A stretch of DNA of 64,000 nucleotides from Rufibacter sp. XAAS-G3-1 (GCF_013623775.1 NZ_JABFAM010000006.1:1-64000), one strand, 5' to 3'. Counted from the stretch's first letter, positions 54,466 to 63,740 are shown. Numbers and translations: made by a program. Notes: a model not told the origin generated them from the letters alone.

Positions 54466-56637
54466 ATGAAAAAGAAAACGCTGCTTTTGGTGATTGTCCT
54501 CATGACTATTTCCCTGGTAGGGCTGATAGGGTTCCAGGTCTACTGGATTCATCATGCGGTACAGATGGAAGAAGAGGTGTTTGACCGAAACGTGAATGAT
54601 GCCCTGCATCAGGTAGCCCGCCGGTTAGAAACCCAGGAGGCCATGCATTTCCTCAAAGAGGAAGCCCCCCAGATCAGGGCTGCGGCTTTGTCGCCCGAAG
54701 TGCCAACCTTGCCAGCGCTTCCTCCGCCCGCCGAAGAGATTCCCCTTGTTTCTGCGGAACCTCAGCCAAAGCGCGCTCCAAAAGTTGTAGCGTACAAGGC
54801 CACGGCTTCTAACTCACGCGTTCCGCAGAATATAACGTTTTCACCCGCACCTGTACCCACATCACCCTCCCACCATGTTACCATATCTGGAAGTTCTGTG
54901 GTGATAAGCGATGGCAAAGCGGTTGCGTTTTCTTCAGGTACTGAAATAAAGGCCGGAACTCACCTAAGAGGCACCCGAACGGTAGCCCAGCCCAAAGAGC
55001 AGGTGGAAATCTTTGGGGGAGGCATCACAGATTCAGTTATTGTTTGGAAAGTGCTTGCCGCCCAAAAGCCTTCCCTTGACTCTATCATAAAAAGCCAACC
55101 CCTTGCTTTTCATAGGGCCAAAGCAGACCAGGAGGTGGTTTTCAGAATGAGCCATGATTCTGTTGCCCGGGCAAAACAAAACGAACTGCTTCGCCAGATC
55201 AAAGCCAAAAACATCCGCGAAGTGAGGGTGCACGGGAAAGCGGTAGACATAGTGGTAGATTCCATGCCCAGCAAAACCTGGAGGCAGGCCATCACGCTGG
55301 CAGTTGACTCACTGGGCAACACCATGACCCGGTATTTTCCCGCAGACAAAGGACTAGTGAAACCAGCCAAAGTAGTTTACACTGACAAAAGCTTCACTAC
55401 CACCCTGCCTTCTTCAGCAACACTTTCCAAAAAGAAAGCCACTTCCACCCGCCCTGTAAAAAAACTGGTTCAGGAAAAAGATCCCCTCCAAAAGGCCCAA
55501 GCCAAAGCCCAGCACCTGAACAAAGTGATGCAGCAGATGGCCGTGGAGTACGTGCGGAAGGAAAAGCCGTTGGCCCAGCGGCTGCATGAACTGAAATTAG
55601 ACGAACTACTCACCACCGAGTTAGCTAACCGCAACATCACCATCCCCTACAACTCCACGCTGCAAACCGCCGCCAGCCCCGGCGAACCTAGCATGGTACT
55701 GGCCTCTTCCAACAGCAGCATGCTCCCCACCCACCTGCGGGAAAACGAATACGCCGTCCGGCTTTTCCCCAATGACGTGATGACGGCCCCCGGCTTTCTG
55801 CTGCTGAACTTCCCAGACCGGAACCTCTATGTCTGGCAGAGTCTGCTCATTCCGTCGGCCATCTCCGTGCTGTTTACGCTTATCATTATTCTTACCTTCT
55901 CGTTCACGCTGTACACCATTTTGCGGCAGAAGAAAATCTCCGAGATCAAGAATGATTTCATCAACAACATGACGCACGAGTTCAAAACGCCCATTGCCAC
56001 GATTTCTCTGGCGCTGGATGCCTTGGTGAACCCGAAAGTGCGGACAGACGAGGCGCGGGTAGACTATTACGCCCGCATTATCAAGGACGAGAACCGGCGC
56101 ATGCACCAGCAGGTGGAAAAAGTACTGCAAACAGCCCAGATGGAACGCAAAACCTTACAACTGGCCTTTGAAGAGGTAGATGTGCACCAACTGGTCAGGA
56201 AGGCGGCCGAACCATTCCAACTCCACATTGAACAGCGCCAGGGAAGCCTGGATCTTAAGCTGGAAGCCCGCACGCCGTATGTCTGGGCAGATCCTGGGCA
56301 CCTGGCCAACATGATCGGTAACTTGCTGGACAACGCGAACAAGTACTCCCCCACTGCGCCCAAGATCGTGATCCAAACCACCACCATTGCCAAAGGCATC
56401 CATATCTCGGTAGAAGACCAGGGCCGGGGAATGTCTAGGGAAGCGCAGAAAAAAGTGTTTGAGAAGTTCTACCGGGTGCCCACGGGCAACGTGCACAACG
56501 TGAAAGGGTTCGGCCTGGGCCTGAGTTACGTCAAAACCATGGCCGAAGCCCACGCCGGCAGCATCCACCTGCGCAGTGAACTAGGCAAAGGAAGCAAGTT
56601 TACCTTATGGCTTCCTTTGCAAAAACAGGTCAGTTAA
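54466..56637 (+). CDS. Sensor histidine kinase with large periplasmic region
   Basis: 723 residues. TM1 about 4-28, an unusually long periplasmic part (about 30-455, rich in Pro, Ser, Thr and Lys), TM2 about 457-482 (SLLIPSAISVLFTLIIILTF), then HisKA with His504 in MTHEFKTPIATISL, and HATPase_c: GNLLDNANKYSP, DQGRGM, GFGLGLSYV. It should phosphorylate the response regulator 29 bases downstream. The stimulus is unknown. The periplasmic part has no domain I recognise; it has repeated KxxxPS and DSI/DSV-like segments. Confidence 0.9.
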   Translation: MKKKTLLLVIVLMTISLVGLIGFQVYWIHHAVQMEEEVFDRNVNDALHQVARRLETQEAMHFLKEEAPQIRAAALSPEVPTLPALPPPAEEIPLVSAEPQPKRAPKVVAYKATASNSRVPQNITFSPAPVPTSPSHHVTISGSSVVISDGKAVAFSSGTEIKAGTHLRGTRTVAQPKEQVEIFGGGITDSVIVWKVLAAQKPSLDSIIKSQPLAFHRAKADQEVVFRMSHDSVARAKQNELLRQIKAKNIREVRVHGKAVDIVVDSMPSKTWRQAITLAVDSLGNTMTRYFPADKGLVKPAKVVYTDKSFTTTLPSSATLSKKKATSTRPVKKLVQEKDPLQKAQAKAQHLNKVMQQMAVEYVRKEKPLAQRLHELKLDELLTTELANRNITIPYNSTLQTAASPGEPSMVLASSNSSMLPTHLRENEYAVRLFPNDVMTAPGFLLLNFPDRNLYVWQSLLIPSAISVLFTLIIILTFSFTLYTILRQKKISEIKNDFINNMTHEFKTPIATISLALDALVNPKVRTDEARVDYYARIIKDENRRMHQQVEKVLQTAQMERKTLQLAFEEVDVHQLVRKAAEPFQLHIEQRQGSLDLKLEARTPYVWADPGHLANMIGNLLDNANKYSPTAPKIVIQTTTIAKGIHISVEDQGRGMSREAQKKVFEKFYRVPTGNVHNVKGFGLGLSYVKTMAEAHAGSIHLRSELGKGSKFTLWLPLQKQVS

Positions 56638-56666
56638 TCCAATCCCATTCTTAACGCATAACACCC

Positions 56667-57404
56667 ATGATGGCAACCCCTGACACCCGCCTGCTTCTGG
56701 TAGAAGACGACCCCAACTTCGGGATGGTTCTCAAAGACTATCTGGAGCTGCACGACTACGCGGTGACCCTTTGTACCGATGGCATGCAGGGACTACATAC
56801 GTTCCAGAGAGAAACGTTTGATGCCTGTATTCTGGACGTGATGATGCCCCTGAAGGATGGCTTCTCATTGGCCACGGACATCAAAAAAGCCGATCCTGCC
56901 ATGCCCGTTATCTTTCTCACGGCCAAAGCCATGAAAGCCGACATGCTGGAAGGGTTCAGGATTGGGGCCGATGACTACATTACCAAACCCTTTGATTCTG
57001 AGATCCTGCTCTGCAAACTGAAGGCCATTCTGCAACGCAAAGTCCTGCCGGCAGCCGCCCAGAAAGCAACCGCCACAGAATACCAACTGGGTTCTTACCA
57101 CTTCCACTTCAAAAACCGCCTTATCACCCGCGGAAGCGAAACCCAGAAACTCTCGCCCAAAGAAGCCGAGTTGCTCCTACTCCTGTGCCACTACCTAAAT
57201 GACGTGCTGCCGCGCGAAGTGGCCCTCAGCAGAATCTGGAAGGACGATAACTATTTCACCGCCCGCAGCATGGACGTCTTCGTAACCAAACTCCGCAAAT
57301 ATTTGAAAGCCGATCCATCCGTGGAGATTATCAACGTGCACGGCAACGGCTTCCGCCTGGTAGCCCCGGTGAACGAAACCCAATTGGTTTCCCCTACTCT
57401 GTGA
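56667..57404 (+). CDS. OmpR/PhoB family response regulator
   Basis: 245 residues. Receiver domain with VEDDPN, phospho-acceptor Asp57 in CILDVMMPLKDG, Thr and Lys in FLTAKA and TKPFD. The C-terminal winged helix (about 150-240: LSPKEAELLLLLCHYLNDVL, FTARSMDVFVTKLRKYL, VHGNGFRLV) binds DNA. Operon partner of the kinase. The operon ends at a perfect palindrome. Confidence 0.95.
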   Translation: MMATPDTRLLLVEDDPNFGMVLKDYLELHDYAVTLCTDGMQGLHTFQRETFDACILDVMMPLKDGFSLATDIKKADPAMPVIFLTAKAMKADMLEGFRIGADDYITKPFDSEILLCKLKAILQRKVLPAAAQKATATEYQLGSYHFHFKNRLITRGSETQKLSPKEAELLLLLCHYLNDVLPREVALSRIWKDDNYFTARSMDVFVTKLRKYLKADPSVEIINVHGNGFRLVAPVNETQLVSPTL

Positions 57405-57431
57405 AACCTGCCGCTCTTGGCCTTCTATTTT

Positions 57432-57477
57432 AGCGTGTTTTATGCCTGTTTTTGCAAAAACAGGCATAAAACACGCT
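57432..57477. repeat. Perfect 46-bp palindrome of family A
   Basis: AGCGTGTTTTATGCCTGTTT continues to its exact complement with no loop: 23-base arms, all paired. Best-formed family A copy. It sits 27 bases after the response regulator and probably ends that transcript. Confidence 0.95.
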
Positions 57478-57590
57478 TTTTACATTTTGTTGGGGCCGGG
57501 GCAATGGGAAGAATGTAGGGGCACGTCCTTGTGGTTACCCCTGCAATATTGAAATCTGAGAAGATCCTAGAACAGAAATGAAAAACGTAT

Positions 57591-57613
57591 CACTCGCCAG
57601 AGGCGAGCGAGTG
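57591..57613. repeat. ACTCGCC palindrome, copy 2
   Basis: CACTCGCC AGA GGCGAGCGAGTG, same as at 48106-48126. Confidence 0.75.
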
Positions 57614-57693
57614 ACCAATCTTTAAAACGCGCAAGGGCAACTATAGGAGATTCCTCCTACAATAACCGCAAAATTCACATGCACCAACCTCAT

Positions 57694-57731
57694 CGTTTCT
57701 GCCCTTATTTCTGAAAAACAGGCCTGAAACG
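57694..57731. repeat. Interspersed double-stem hairpin (family A)
   Basis: CGTTTCTG / CTGAAACG around TATTTCTGAAAAAC. Confidence 0.65.
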
Positions 57732-57837
57732 CCAGGCACCGAAAACATTTAAGCAGCGGGCTGTACAGGAACAGAAATATTTTAAGCATCTTCACAGCCC
57801 TAAACCACCATAGGCTTTTACGTAAACAGATTCCTGC

Positions 57838-58317
57838 ATGAAGCGCATTGCTATTTTCCCGGGCTCTTTTGATCCTTTCACCAACGGCCACTATGACGTG
57901 GTACAGCGCGGCTGTGCGTTGTTTGACCACATCATCATTGCCTTGGGGAACAACAGCAGCAAGAACCGCTATTTCCCGGTGCAGGACATGGTAGAAATTA
58001 TTGAGGGAGTTTTTAAGGATAACCCGAAGGTGCGGGTACAGGCCTACAAAGGCCTCACGGCCGATTTCGCGAAGGAAGTGGATGCCCGGTTTCTGCTGCG
58101 CGGCTTACGCAACACCACCGATTTTGAGTATGAAAATACCATTGCGCAGGCAAACCGGCACGTAAACCCAGAGCTGGAGACGGTCTTTCTCATCACCTCC
58201 CCTTCCCTGGCGGCTATCAACTCCTCCATCATTAGGGAAATTCACCGGTTTGGCGGCAACGTGCAGGATTTTATTCCTTTCAGCCTTTCTTCATTGCCTG
58301 CAGATAATCCCGGATAA
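57838..58317 (+). CDS. coaD: Phosphopantetheine adenylyltransferase CoaD
   Basis: 159 residues. The nucleotidyltransferase motif is GSFDPFTNGHYDVV (TxGH), with LRGLRNTTDFEYE and SPSLAAINSSIIREI, which is the CoaD signature. It makes dephospho-CoA from 4'-phosphopantetheine and ATP, the fourth CoA step. It overlaps the convergent NUDIX gene by 38 bases, so the two genes share coding sequence at their ends. Confidence 0.95.
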   Translation: MKRIAIFPGSFDPFTNGHYDVVQRGCALFDHIIIALGNNSSKNRYFPVQDMVEIIEGVFKDNPKVRVQAYKGLTADFAKEVDARFLLRGLRNTTDFEYENTIAQANRHVNPELETVFLITSPSLAAINSSIIREIHRFGGNVQDFIPFSLSSLPADNPG

Positions 58318-58954
58318 CAAACTGGATAGAGGCATAAGACTCCGGCAGTACTTCCAGCACCTCGTCTGGGGTCATGAAACGCACTTCCTCAATGAATTCT
58401 TCAGCCTGCGGCTTCATGTAGGTATCATCCAGGCACTGCATGGTAAACCAACTGGTTTTCTTCAGAATCTTGTTGCCTTTGTAGGCGTACGAGTGCCAGG
58501 TGCTGGGTAATTCGCCGGTGATGGCTACTTTGATGTTGCACTCCTCCTCCACTTCGCGCAGCGCGCCCAGGGTGGTTTCCTCAGACTTCTTGATCTTTCC
58601 TTTGGGCAGATCCCACATGCCCATGCGGTAGATCATCAGGATTTTGCCGTCTTTGACCACCAAGCCCCCGGCCGCCTTAATGATCTTGAACTGATCTTTG
58701 AGGTGATCTATGAGCTTCTTCTTTTTGTCGGTGACCAGGGTGAGCGACTCCAGTTTCTTGAGTTTCTTCACTTCCATGAGCCGCACCAGACGGTCAATCA
58801 AAGCCGAGTCCACCTCGCGGATCAGCACATCGCCCACCAGATCTTTCGACGTAAACTGCTCGTCTTTATCCAGCACCAAATCATACTTGTGCTTAAAGAT
58901 CTTTTCACTGCTTTTTTTAATAATCAGTGGGATGTCGTTGATAAAGACATTCAT
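58280..58954 (-). CDS. NUDIX hydrolase
   Basis: About 224 residues from ATG 58954 (MNVFINDIP, usual family start; 59011 also possible). A N-terminal lobe of unknown fold (about 1-110) precedes the NUDIX domain. The box is GKIKKSEETTLGALREVEEE then CNI; the usual Gly near the end is Asn. Such proteins cut a nucleoside-diphosphate-linked substrate. In Bacteroidota it commonly lies between coaD and pyrE, as here. Substrate unknown. Confidence 0.85.
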   Translation of the reverse strand: MNVFINDIPLIIKKSSEKIFKHKYDLVLDKDEQFTSKDLVGDVLIREVDSALIDRLVRLMEVKKLKKLESLTLVTDKKKKLIDHLKDQFKIIKAAGGLVVKDGKILMIYRMGMWDLPKGKIKKSEETTLGALREVEEECNIKVAITGELPSTWHSYAYKGNKILKKTSWFTMQCLDDTYMKPQAEEFIEEVRFMTPDEVLEVLPESYASIQFVIRDYLQAMKKG

Positions 58955-59067
58955 GAAGGTATCGCTTATGTAAGGCGCGTAAGTAGCTACAAAATAAGAA
59001 AGAATTTTCATAGGGCACAAGCCGGGCAGACAAGGAAAAGATTACGACTATTTGTGTAATTTCGCCC

Positions 59068-59706
59068 ATGCCACACACAGAAACCGCCGCCCAGATTGCG
59101 GCTTACCTCCTGGAGACCCAAGCGGTGCGTCTCCGTCCCGAGCAACCCTTCCAATGGAGTTCCGGCTGGAACTCCCCCATTTACTGCGATAACCGCGTCA
59201 CGCTCTCCTATCCGCATATTCGTTCTTTCATTAAAAATGCGCTGGCGCAGGCCATTCAAGCCCGTTTTCCAGACGTGCAAGCCATTGCCGGCGTGGCCAC
59301 TGCCGGCATTGCGCAAGGCGCTTTGGTGGCAGACATTCTGGACTTGCCGTATTTATACGTACGTCCCGAGCCAAAAAGCCATGGAATGGGCAACCAAATT
59401 GAAGGAAAGTTAGAAAAAAACCAGCGGGTGGTACTGGTGGAAGACCTTATTTCTACCGGAGGCTCCTCTTTGAAAGCCGCCAAAGCCGTGCAAGGCGCCG
59501 GTGGCGAAGTCATTGGCATGGCCGCCATTTTCACCTACGGCTTCAGCCAGGCAGATACTAATTTTGCCGCCGCGGGCATCCCAACCCTCTGTCTCAGCCA
59601 CTACAACGCCCTCCTGGAAACTGCCGCTTCCCAAGGCTACATCTCCCCGGAAGCCATCACCACCCTGGAGCACTGGCGCCAGTCCCCGGATACGTGGGGG
59701 AAATAA
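59068..59706 (+). CDS. pyrE: Orotate phosphoribosyltransferase PyrE
   Basis: 212 residues. PRPP motif VVLVEDLISTGGSS (about 131-144), PEPKSHGMGNQIEG flexible loop with Lys and His, and QPFQWSSGWNSPIYCDNR at the start. It makes orotidine monophosphate in pyrimidine synthesis. Divergent from the NUDIX gene, spacing about 110 bp. Confidence 0.95.
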   Translation: MPHTETAAQIAAYLLETQAVRLRPEQPFQWSSGWNSPIYCDNRVTLSYPHIRSFIKNALAQAIQARFPDVQAIAGVATAGIAQGALVADILDLPYLYVRPEPKSHGMGNQIEGKLEKNQRVVLVEDLISTGGSSLKAAKAVQGAGGEVIGMAAIFTYGFSQADTNFAAAGIPTLCLSHYNALLETAASQGYISPEAITTLEHWRQSPDTWGK

Positions 59707-59748
59707 CTATTGAATGAATGAGAGATTGCATGATTGAGAGATTGAAGC

Positions 59749-59795
59749 TGTTTGGAGCTTTCTGCCTGTTTTCAGAAAAACAACCTAAAAACAGA
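59749..59795. repeat. Family A hairpin, degenerate
   Basis: TTCTGCCTGTTTTCAGAAAA core and CAACCTAAAAACAG arm. Confidence 0.45.
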
Positions 59796-59841
59796 GGTAC
59801 AAGAAGCGGATGTTTACGCCAGAGTATAAACAAACTTCTTG

Positions 59842-59876
59842 ATTTTGGCCTGTTTTTGTAAAAGCAGCCTGAAAAC
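59842..59876. repeat. Family A hairpin
   Basis: ATTTTGGCCTG / CAGCCTGAAAA around TTTTTGTAAAAG. Confidence 0.55.
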
Positions 59877-60138
59877 GACAGCATAAGCGGACGCTTGCAC
59901 CAAAGGAATTGCTTTAAATGCCGGTTTATGAAAACTCTAAACAGGTTCTTTGTTTTATTGAAAGACCCAATAAGTGAATTGGAAATAAGATGGTCTAGGC
60001 ATATCACTCAGCAATCATAATCCTGATTTCAAAAAATAGGGCTTAAACACGTATTCACACGTATGAACATTTTGGAATACGTACCCCTTTAACCACTCAT
60101 TCGCTCAATCATTCAATCTCTCAAACTCTCATTTTACC

Positions 60139-60636
60139 ATGAAAATCGGCCTGCTTTCAGATACGCACAGTTACCTAGATGACCGCATTTTGGCGCTGCT
60201 GGACGGCTGTGAGGAGATTTGGCATGCGGGTGATTTTGGGACGGCAGCGGTGTCTGAGCGTTTGGCTCAGGTAGCGCCGGTGAGAGGCGTGTACGGAAAC
60301 ATAGATGCCGGAGACGTGCGCGCCCTGCATCCCAAGAACCTGCGGTTCAGCTGCGAAGGGCTGGACGTACTCATGACCCATATTGGCGGGTACCCCGGCA
60401 AGTATGCGCCCGAGGTACGCGCCCTCATCAAAGAGAACCCTCCCGGTCTCTTCATCTGCGGGCACTCGCATATTTTAAAAGTGATGCATGACGCCAAGCA
60501 CGGCAATTTACTCCACCTGAATCCCGGCGCGGCCGGAAAGCATGGCTTTCACCAGATGCGCACCATGCTGCGCTTTGAGGTGCTGGAAGGCAAAGTGCAG
60601 AAGCTGCAAGCCATAGAACTAGGGAAAAGGGCATAA
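60139..60636 (+). CDS. YfcE/MJ0936-type metallophosphoesterase
   Basis: 165 residues. Metal-binding motifs in order: LLSDTHS (D, H), HAGDFG (GD), YGNIDA (GN), MTHIGG (H) and ICGHSHI (GHxH). Homologues hydrolyse cyclic or simple phosphodiesters; no natural substrate is certain. Stand-alone with terminator at 60639-60666. Confidence 0.9.
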   Translation: MKIGLLSDTHSYLDDRILALLDGCEEIWHAGDFGTAAVSERLAQVAPVRGVYGNIDAGDVRALHPKNLRFSCEGLDVLMTHIGGYPGKYAPEVRALIKENPPGLFICGHSHILKVMHDAKHGNLLHLNPGAAGKHGFHQMRTMLRFEVLEGKVQKLQAIELGKRA

Positions 60637-60638
60637 AA

Positions 60639-60666
60639 AAAGTGTAACCGGTAAAGGTTACACTTT
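60639..60666. terminator. Terminator after the phosphoesterase
   Basis: AAAGTGTAACC / GGTTACACTTT, loop GGTAAA, with preceding A tract; works in both directions. Confidence 0.85.
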
Positions 60667-60737
60667 CAACTATTGTGTAGTGAGAGTAATCGCGTACAGT
60701 TTGCCGAAAGGCAGTAGGCGAACGAAAAAACGCAGAA

Positions 60738-60917
60738 TTACTCAGCGGTTGCCACTTCCGCAGGAGCGGCTGGCGCAGTAGTGAAGCGAGCCTTCAACTC
60801 TTCAACATCTACGTTCTTAATTACCGGAGTAGACAACAATTGCTTGATGATGCGCACTTTGTTGTTCTGTCTTGCTTTATTCTTACGATCTTTTCTTTTT
60901 AATCTAGTAACTGCCAT
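60738..60917 (-). CDS. Small basic conserved protein (59 aa)
   Basis: ATG 60917, TAA 60738. A very basic N-terminus (TRLKRKDRKNKARQNNKVRI) precedes STPVIKNVDVEELKARF and an Ala/Pro/Thr tail. Small basic proteins of this type occur next to housekeeping genes in Bacteroidota. It resembles a ribosome-associated or nucleic-acid binding protein by charge only. Ends just before the shared terminator. Confidence 0.65.
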   Translation of the reverse strand: MAVTRLKRKDRKNKARQNNKVRIIKQLLSTPVIKNVDVEELKARFTTAPAAPAEVATAE

Positions 60918-60993
60918 CGGTCAATATTTAAAATTGAATCGCAAAAGTAAGGTATTACTTTTACATTCTCAATAAATCAGCTTAAAAAAACCC

Positions 60994-62022
60994 ATGAATT
61001 CTTTTATAGATCTGCGCAGCGATACCGTTACCAAACCTTCTGCGGGCATGCTGGAGGCCATGTTTCAGGCCCAGGTTGGGGACGATGTTTACAGCGAAGA
61101 CCCCACCGTGAATGAATTACAGGCTTACGGGGCCAGCCTGTTTGGCATGGAAGCGGGCCTCTTCTGCCCTTCCGGCACCATGACCAACCAGATCGCCATC
61201 AAAATGCACACGCAGCCGCTCTCTGAGGTAGTCTGCGACCGTACCAGCCACATCTACGTCTATGAAGTAGGCGGAATCGCGTTTAACTCGGCGGCATCGG
61301 TGCAGTTGATTGACGGGGTGCGCGGCAAGATTTCCCCGGCGCAGGTAGAAGCCTCTATTAACCCAGACAACATCCACTTTGCGGTAACCAGCCTGGTTTC
61401 ACTGGAAAACACCTGTAACAAGGGCGGCGGGGCTTATTATACGCTTTCGGAGATTGCAGCCATTTCTGAAGTTTGCCGAAGAAACAAGATTGCCCTGCAC
61501 TTAGACGGAGCGCGGGTATTCAATGCCCTGGTTGCCTCCGGCGATGATGCCCGCGAGTACGGCCGCTACTTTGATACCATCTCGGTGTGTCTTTCCAAAG
61601 GATTGGGGGCGCCGGTGGGTTCTCTGCTGCTTGGCCCTAAACCGCTTATTGAACAAGCCAAACGGGTGCGCAAGGTATTAGGCGGCGGCTGGCGTCAGGC
61701 TGGTTTCTTGGCGGCGGCCGGGCTTTACGCGCTCCAGAACAACATCCAACGCCTACAGCTAGACCATGACCGCGCCACCCAGATTGGAAATGCGCTCCGC
61801 GCAGCAACGTATGTGACCGAAGTGATGCCGGTAGACACCAACATTGTTATCTTCACCCTGGCCCCCGAGGTGAACATGAACGGCTTTCTGGATTATCTAA
61901 CAGCAAAAGGAATTCAGGCGTCGTCCTTCGGGCCGCAGAAGATCCGGTTTGTCACGCACCTTGATTTGAGTGATGAAATGATTGCGGCCATTCTTACGGC
62001 CATCGCAGATTTCAAGGCATAA
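60994..62022 (+). CDS. ltaE: Low-specificity L-threonine aldolase
   Basis: 342 residues, PLP fold type I. N-terminus FIDLRSDTVTKPSAGM, then GDDVYSEDPTVNELQ; the PLP Lys is in SVCLSKGLGAPVGS. It cleaves threonine or allo-threonine to glycine and acetaldehyde. Length is normal. A thr biosynthesis operon is 36 kb away; no direct link. Divergent from the 59-aa gene with a 76-bp gap. Confidence 0.9.
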   Translation: MNSFIDLRSDTVTKPSAGMLEAMFQAQVGDDVYSEDPTVNELQAYGASLFGMEAGLFCPSGTMTNQIAIKMHTQPLSEVVCDRTSHIYVYEVGGIAFNSAASVQLIDGVRGKISPAQVEASINPDNIHFAVTSLVSLENTCNKGGGAYYTLSEIAAISEVCRRNKIALHLDGARVFNALVASGDDAREYGRYFDTISVCLSKGLGAPVGSLLLGPKPLIEQAKRVRKVLGGGWRQAGFLAAAGLYALQNNIQRLQLDHDRATQIGNALRAATYVTEVMPVDTNIVIFTLAPEVNMNGFLDYLTAKGIQASSFGPQKIRFVTHLDLSDEMIAAILTAIADFKA

Positions 62023-62567
62023 ACTACCTTTTGTCATATCTTCGTTTCGGGGCTATTTTCTTGAAAACAGTCCCGAAACGAGTTATACTTCAATACAGCT
62101 CCTTCTAAAAAATGGATAATCCTTTGAAGGAAATGATCTCTCCCGCCGCTTGGACGCGCGTGGGCTACCTTCGGCGTCTGCCGCTTTGCTTACATTTTAG
62201 TAGCGGAATAAATCAAAGGATGCATTCTTTCATCCTAGAGGATAGTATGGCCGTACTGAAAAGGCTGTGAATAAACGTTATTGCCGTTTGCTACCAAGAT
62301 CCTTTCAGAAGGACAGGAAAAAATAACACACGTTTGTTTCTGTCTTAGTACTTTGTTTATACATCAAAAAGATAACAGGAAGCGTCTAGCGGCTCATGTA
62401 TCCCCCACGCGAATATTGTGTTTTAGTTTATCATTACTTTTCAGAACTACCCAAGAATATATTTTACTATATTTAACCCGCAAGTAACTAATCTTACTAT
62501 AACACAATTAAATATTATCTTTTAAAACCTGCTTCTATTCTAAACATCTACACCCTTACCTCTTTGC
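62023..62567. other. Intergenic region, 545 bp
   Basis: One family A copy (62043-62080), then AT-rich DNA. No gene; a 68-codon frame near 62281-62487 is not family-like. Confidence 0.5.
62043..62080. repeat. Interspersed double-stem hairpin (family A)
   Basis: CGTTTCGGG / CCCGAAACG around CTATTTTCTTGAAAACAG; outer and inner stems perfect. Confidence 0.8.
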
Positions 62568-63740
62568 ATGAAAACACGTTTACTCCTCGTTTTTACACTT
62601 TTCTTGAGTTTTCAACCTAAAGGCTACGCCCAGAACGGCTTTTATGAACCGGGCTACATTTTGCAGGCAGGTGATACCCTAAAAGGCTTTGTGGAACGAA
62701 CCGATGAAACAAAACTTAGCCTAGGCATCAATTTTAAGCCTGATCAGGCGGCTGAGATGCGCCATTACTCCCCAGATGAACTTGCCGGATTTGGCTTTAT
62801 TGACAAAGGCTTACATTTTGAACCGGTGTATATGACCATCCGCAGCATCTCTCCAGACAGTAGAATAAAAAGGTTCGCTAAAAAGATGGTAGCAGGGCAT
62901 ACTACTTTGTACAGGTTACAACTACCTCAACAAGAGCTATCTCAGGAGTACCTAAAAGACAATGCGCATGTGTACATTTTAAAAAAAGACACTGCCTTTT
63001 ACACGTTGGCTCAATATGAGGTAAGCACAAATAATGGAGTTAGGTTTGAGAAGAGGTATATAGGCCTGTTGATTTACCTCCTCAATGACTGCCCAGGTAT
63101 TGCCTCTTCGTCTTTTAAAAGGCTTGCTTTCAAAGACGAAGCAATGGCGCAGCTCATCACTCAATACAATGCGTGTAAAGACCCGTCAACTGCAAGTGTG
63201 GAACACACTTATAAGGTAAAGGCGGAGGTGAAATGGGGGCCAGAGGCTGGCTATACGCATGTGTTCGCACCAGACAATATTACCTTTCTTGATGGTAGGG
63301 GCTTTTGGGGAGGAGTTTTCTGGGACATCACTAAACCAGACATCAGTCGTAAACTAAGCACCAGGGTTGGGCTTAATTATCTTCACTTGAACTACAATTA
63401 TACCGCCCATTCAAGAGACGGCTACCCTGCCAAGCCTTATACAGTTGCAGAACAAATGCACATGCTCCGGTTACCACTACAGGTACAGTATAACTTCAAT
63501 AACGCCCCAGAGAAGCGGTTATCTCCATTCCTCAGCTTCGGTTTAACCCCACAATTCTCGGCAAACAGTGCATTGAAGGACATAGACATGGTTCCATTTC
63601 TCAACTTTGGAGCTGGCGCTTATATTCAGCAATATAAAGTGAGTGTTTCAGTAGAGAATATGGGGTTTGGCTTTAAAAGCGATAAAATTATTTCCCTTGG
63701 CGTGGGTTACGTGCTGAAAAAAAGGAACAAGAAGCATTGA
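62568..63740 (+). CDS. Outer-membrane beta-barrel protein (PorT-like C-terminus)
   Basis: 390 residues. Signal peptide (MKTRLLLVFTLFLSF, cleavage near GYAQ). Residues about 22-200 form a soluble domain beginning FYEPGYILQAGDTLKGFVE; the C-terminal 170 residues have alternating strands (VGLNYLHLNYNYTAHS, RLPLQVQYNFNNA, LSFGLTPQFSANS, LNFGAGAYIQQYK) as in an outer-membrane barrel of the porin family. The GYILxxGDTLxGxV start is familiar from Bacteroidota proteins of unknown role. Monocistronic. Confidence 0.65.
   Translation: MKTRLLLVFTLFLSFQPKGYAQNGFYEPGYILQAGDTLKGFVERTDETKLSLGINFKPDQAAEMRHYSPDELAGFGFIDKGLHFEPVYMTIRSISPDSRIKRFAKKMVAGHTTLYRLQLPQQELSQEYLKDNAHVYILKKDTAFYTLAQYEVSTNNGVRFEKRYIGLLIYLLNDCPGIASSSFKRLAFKDEAMAQLITQYNACKDPSTASVEHTYKVKAEVKWGPEAGYTHVFAPDNITFLDGRGFWGGVFWDITKPDISRKLSTRVGLNYLHLNYNYTAHSRDGYPAKPYTVAEQMHMLRLPLQVQYNFNNAPEKRLSPFLSFGLTPQFSANSALKDIDMVPFLNFGAGAYIQQYKVSVSVENMGFGFKSDKIISLGVGYVLKKRNKKH

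Larger units (their letters stand above)
57405..57837. other. Intergenic region, 433 bp
   Basis: Two family A copies, an ACTCGCC palindrome (57591-57613) and a GTAGGGGCA..TACCCCTGC repeat piece near 57517-57543. No gene seen. Confidence 0.5.
59707..60138. other. Intergenic region, 432 bp
   Basis: Two family A copies and low-complexity GAATGA (59710-59745) with ATTCA-type tracts (60093-60131) at the other end, which are roughly inverted. No gene. Confidence 0.5.

Noticed and set aside
62281-62487. 68-codon frame in the AT-rich gap before the barrel gene
   Set aside because: No family and no support beyond openness.
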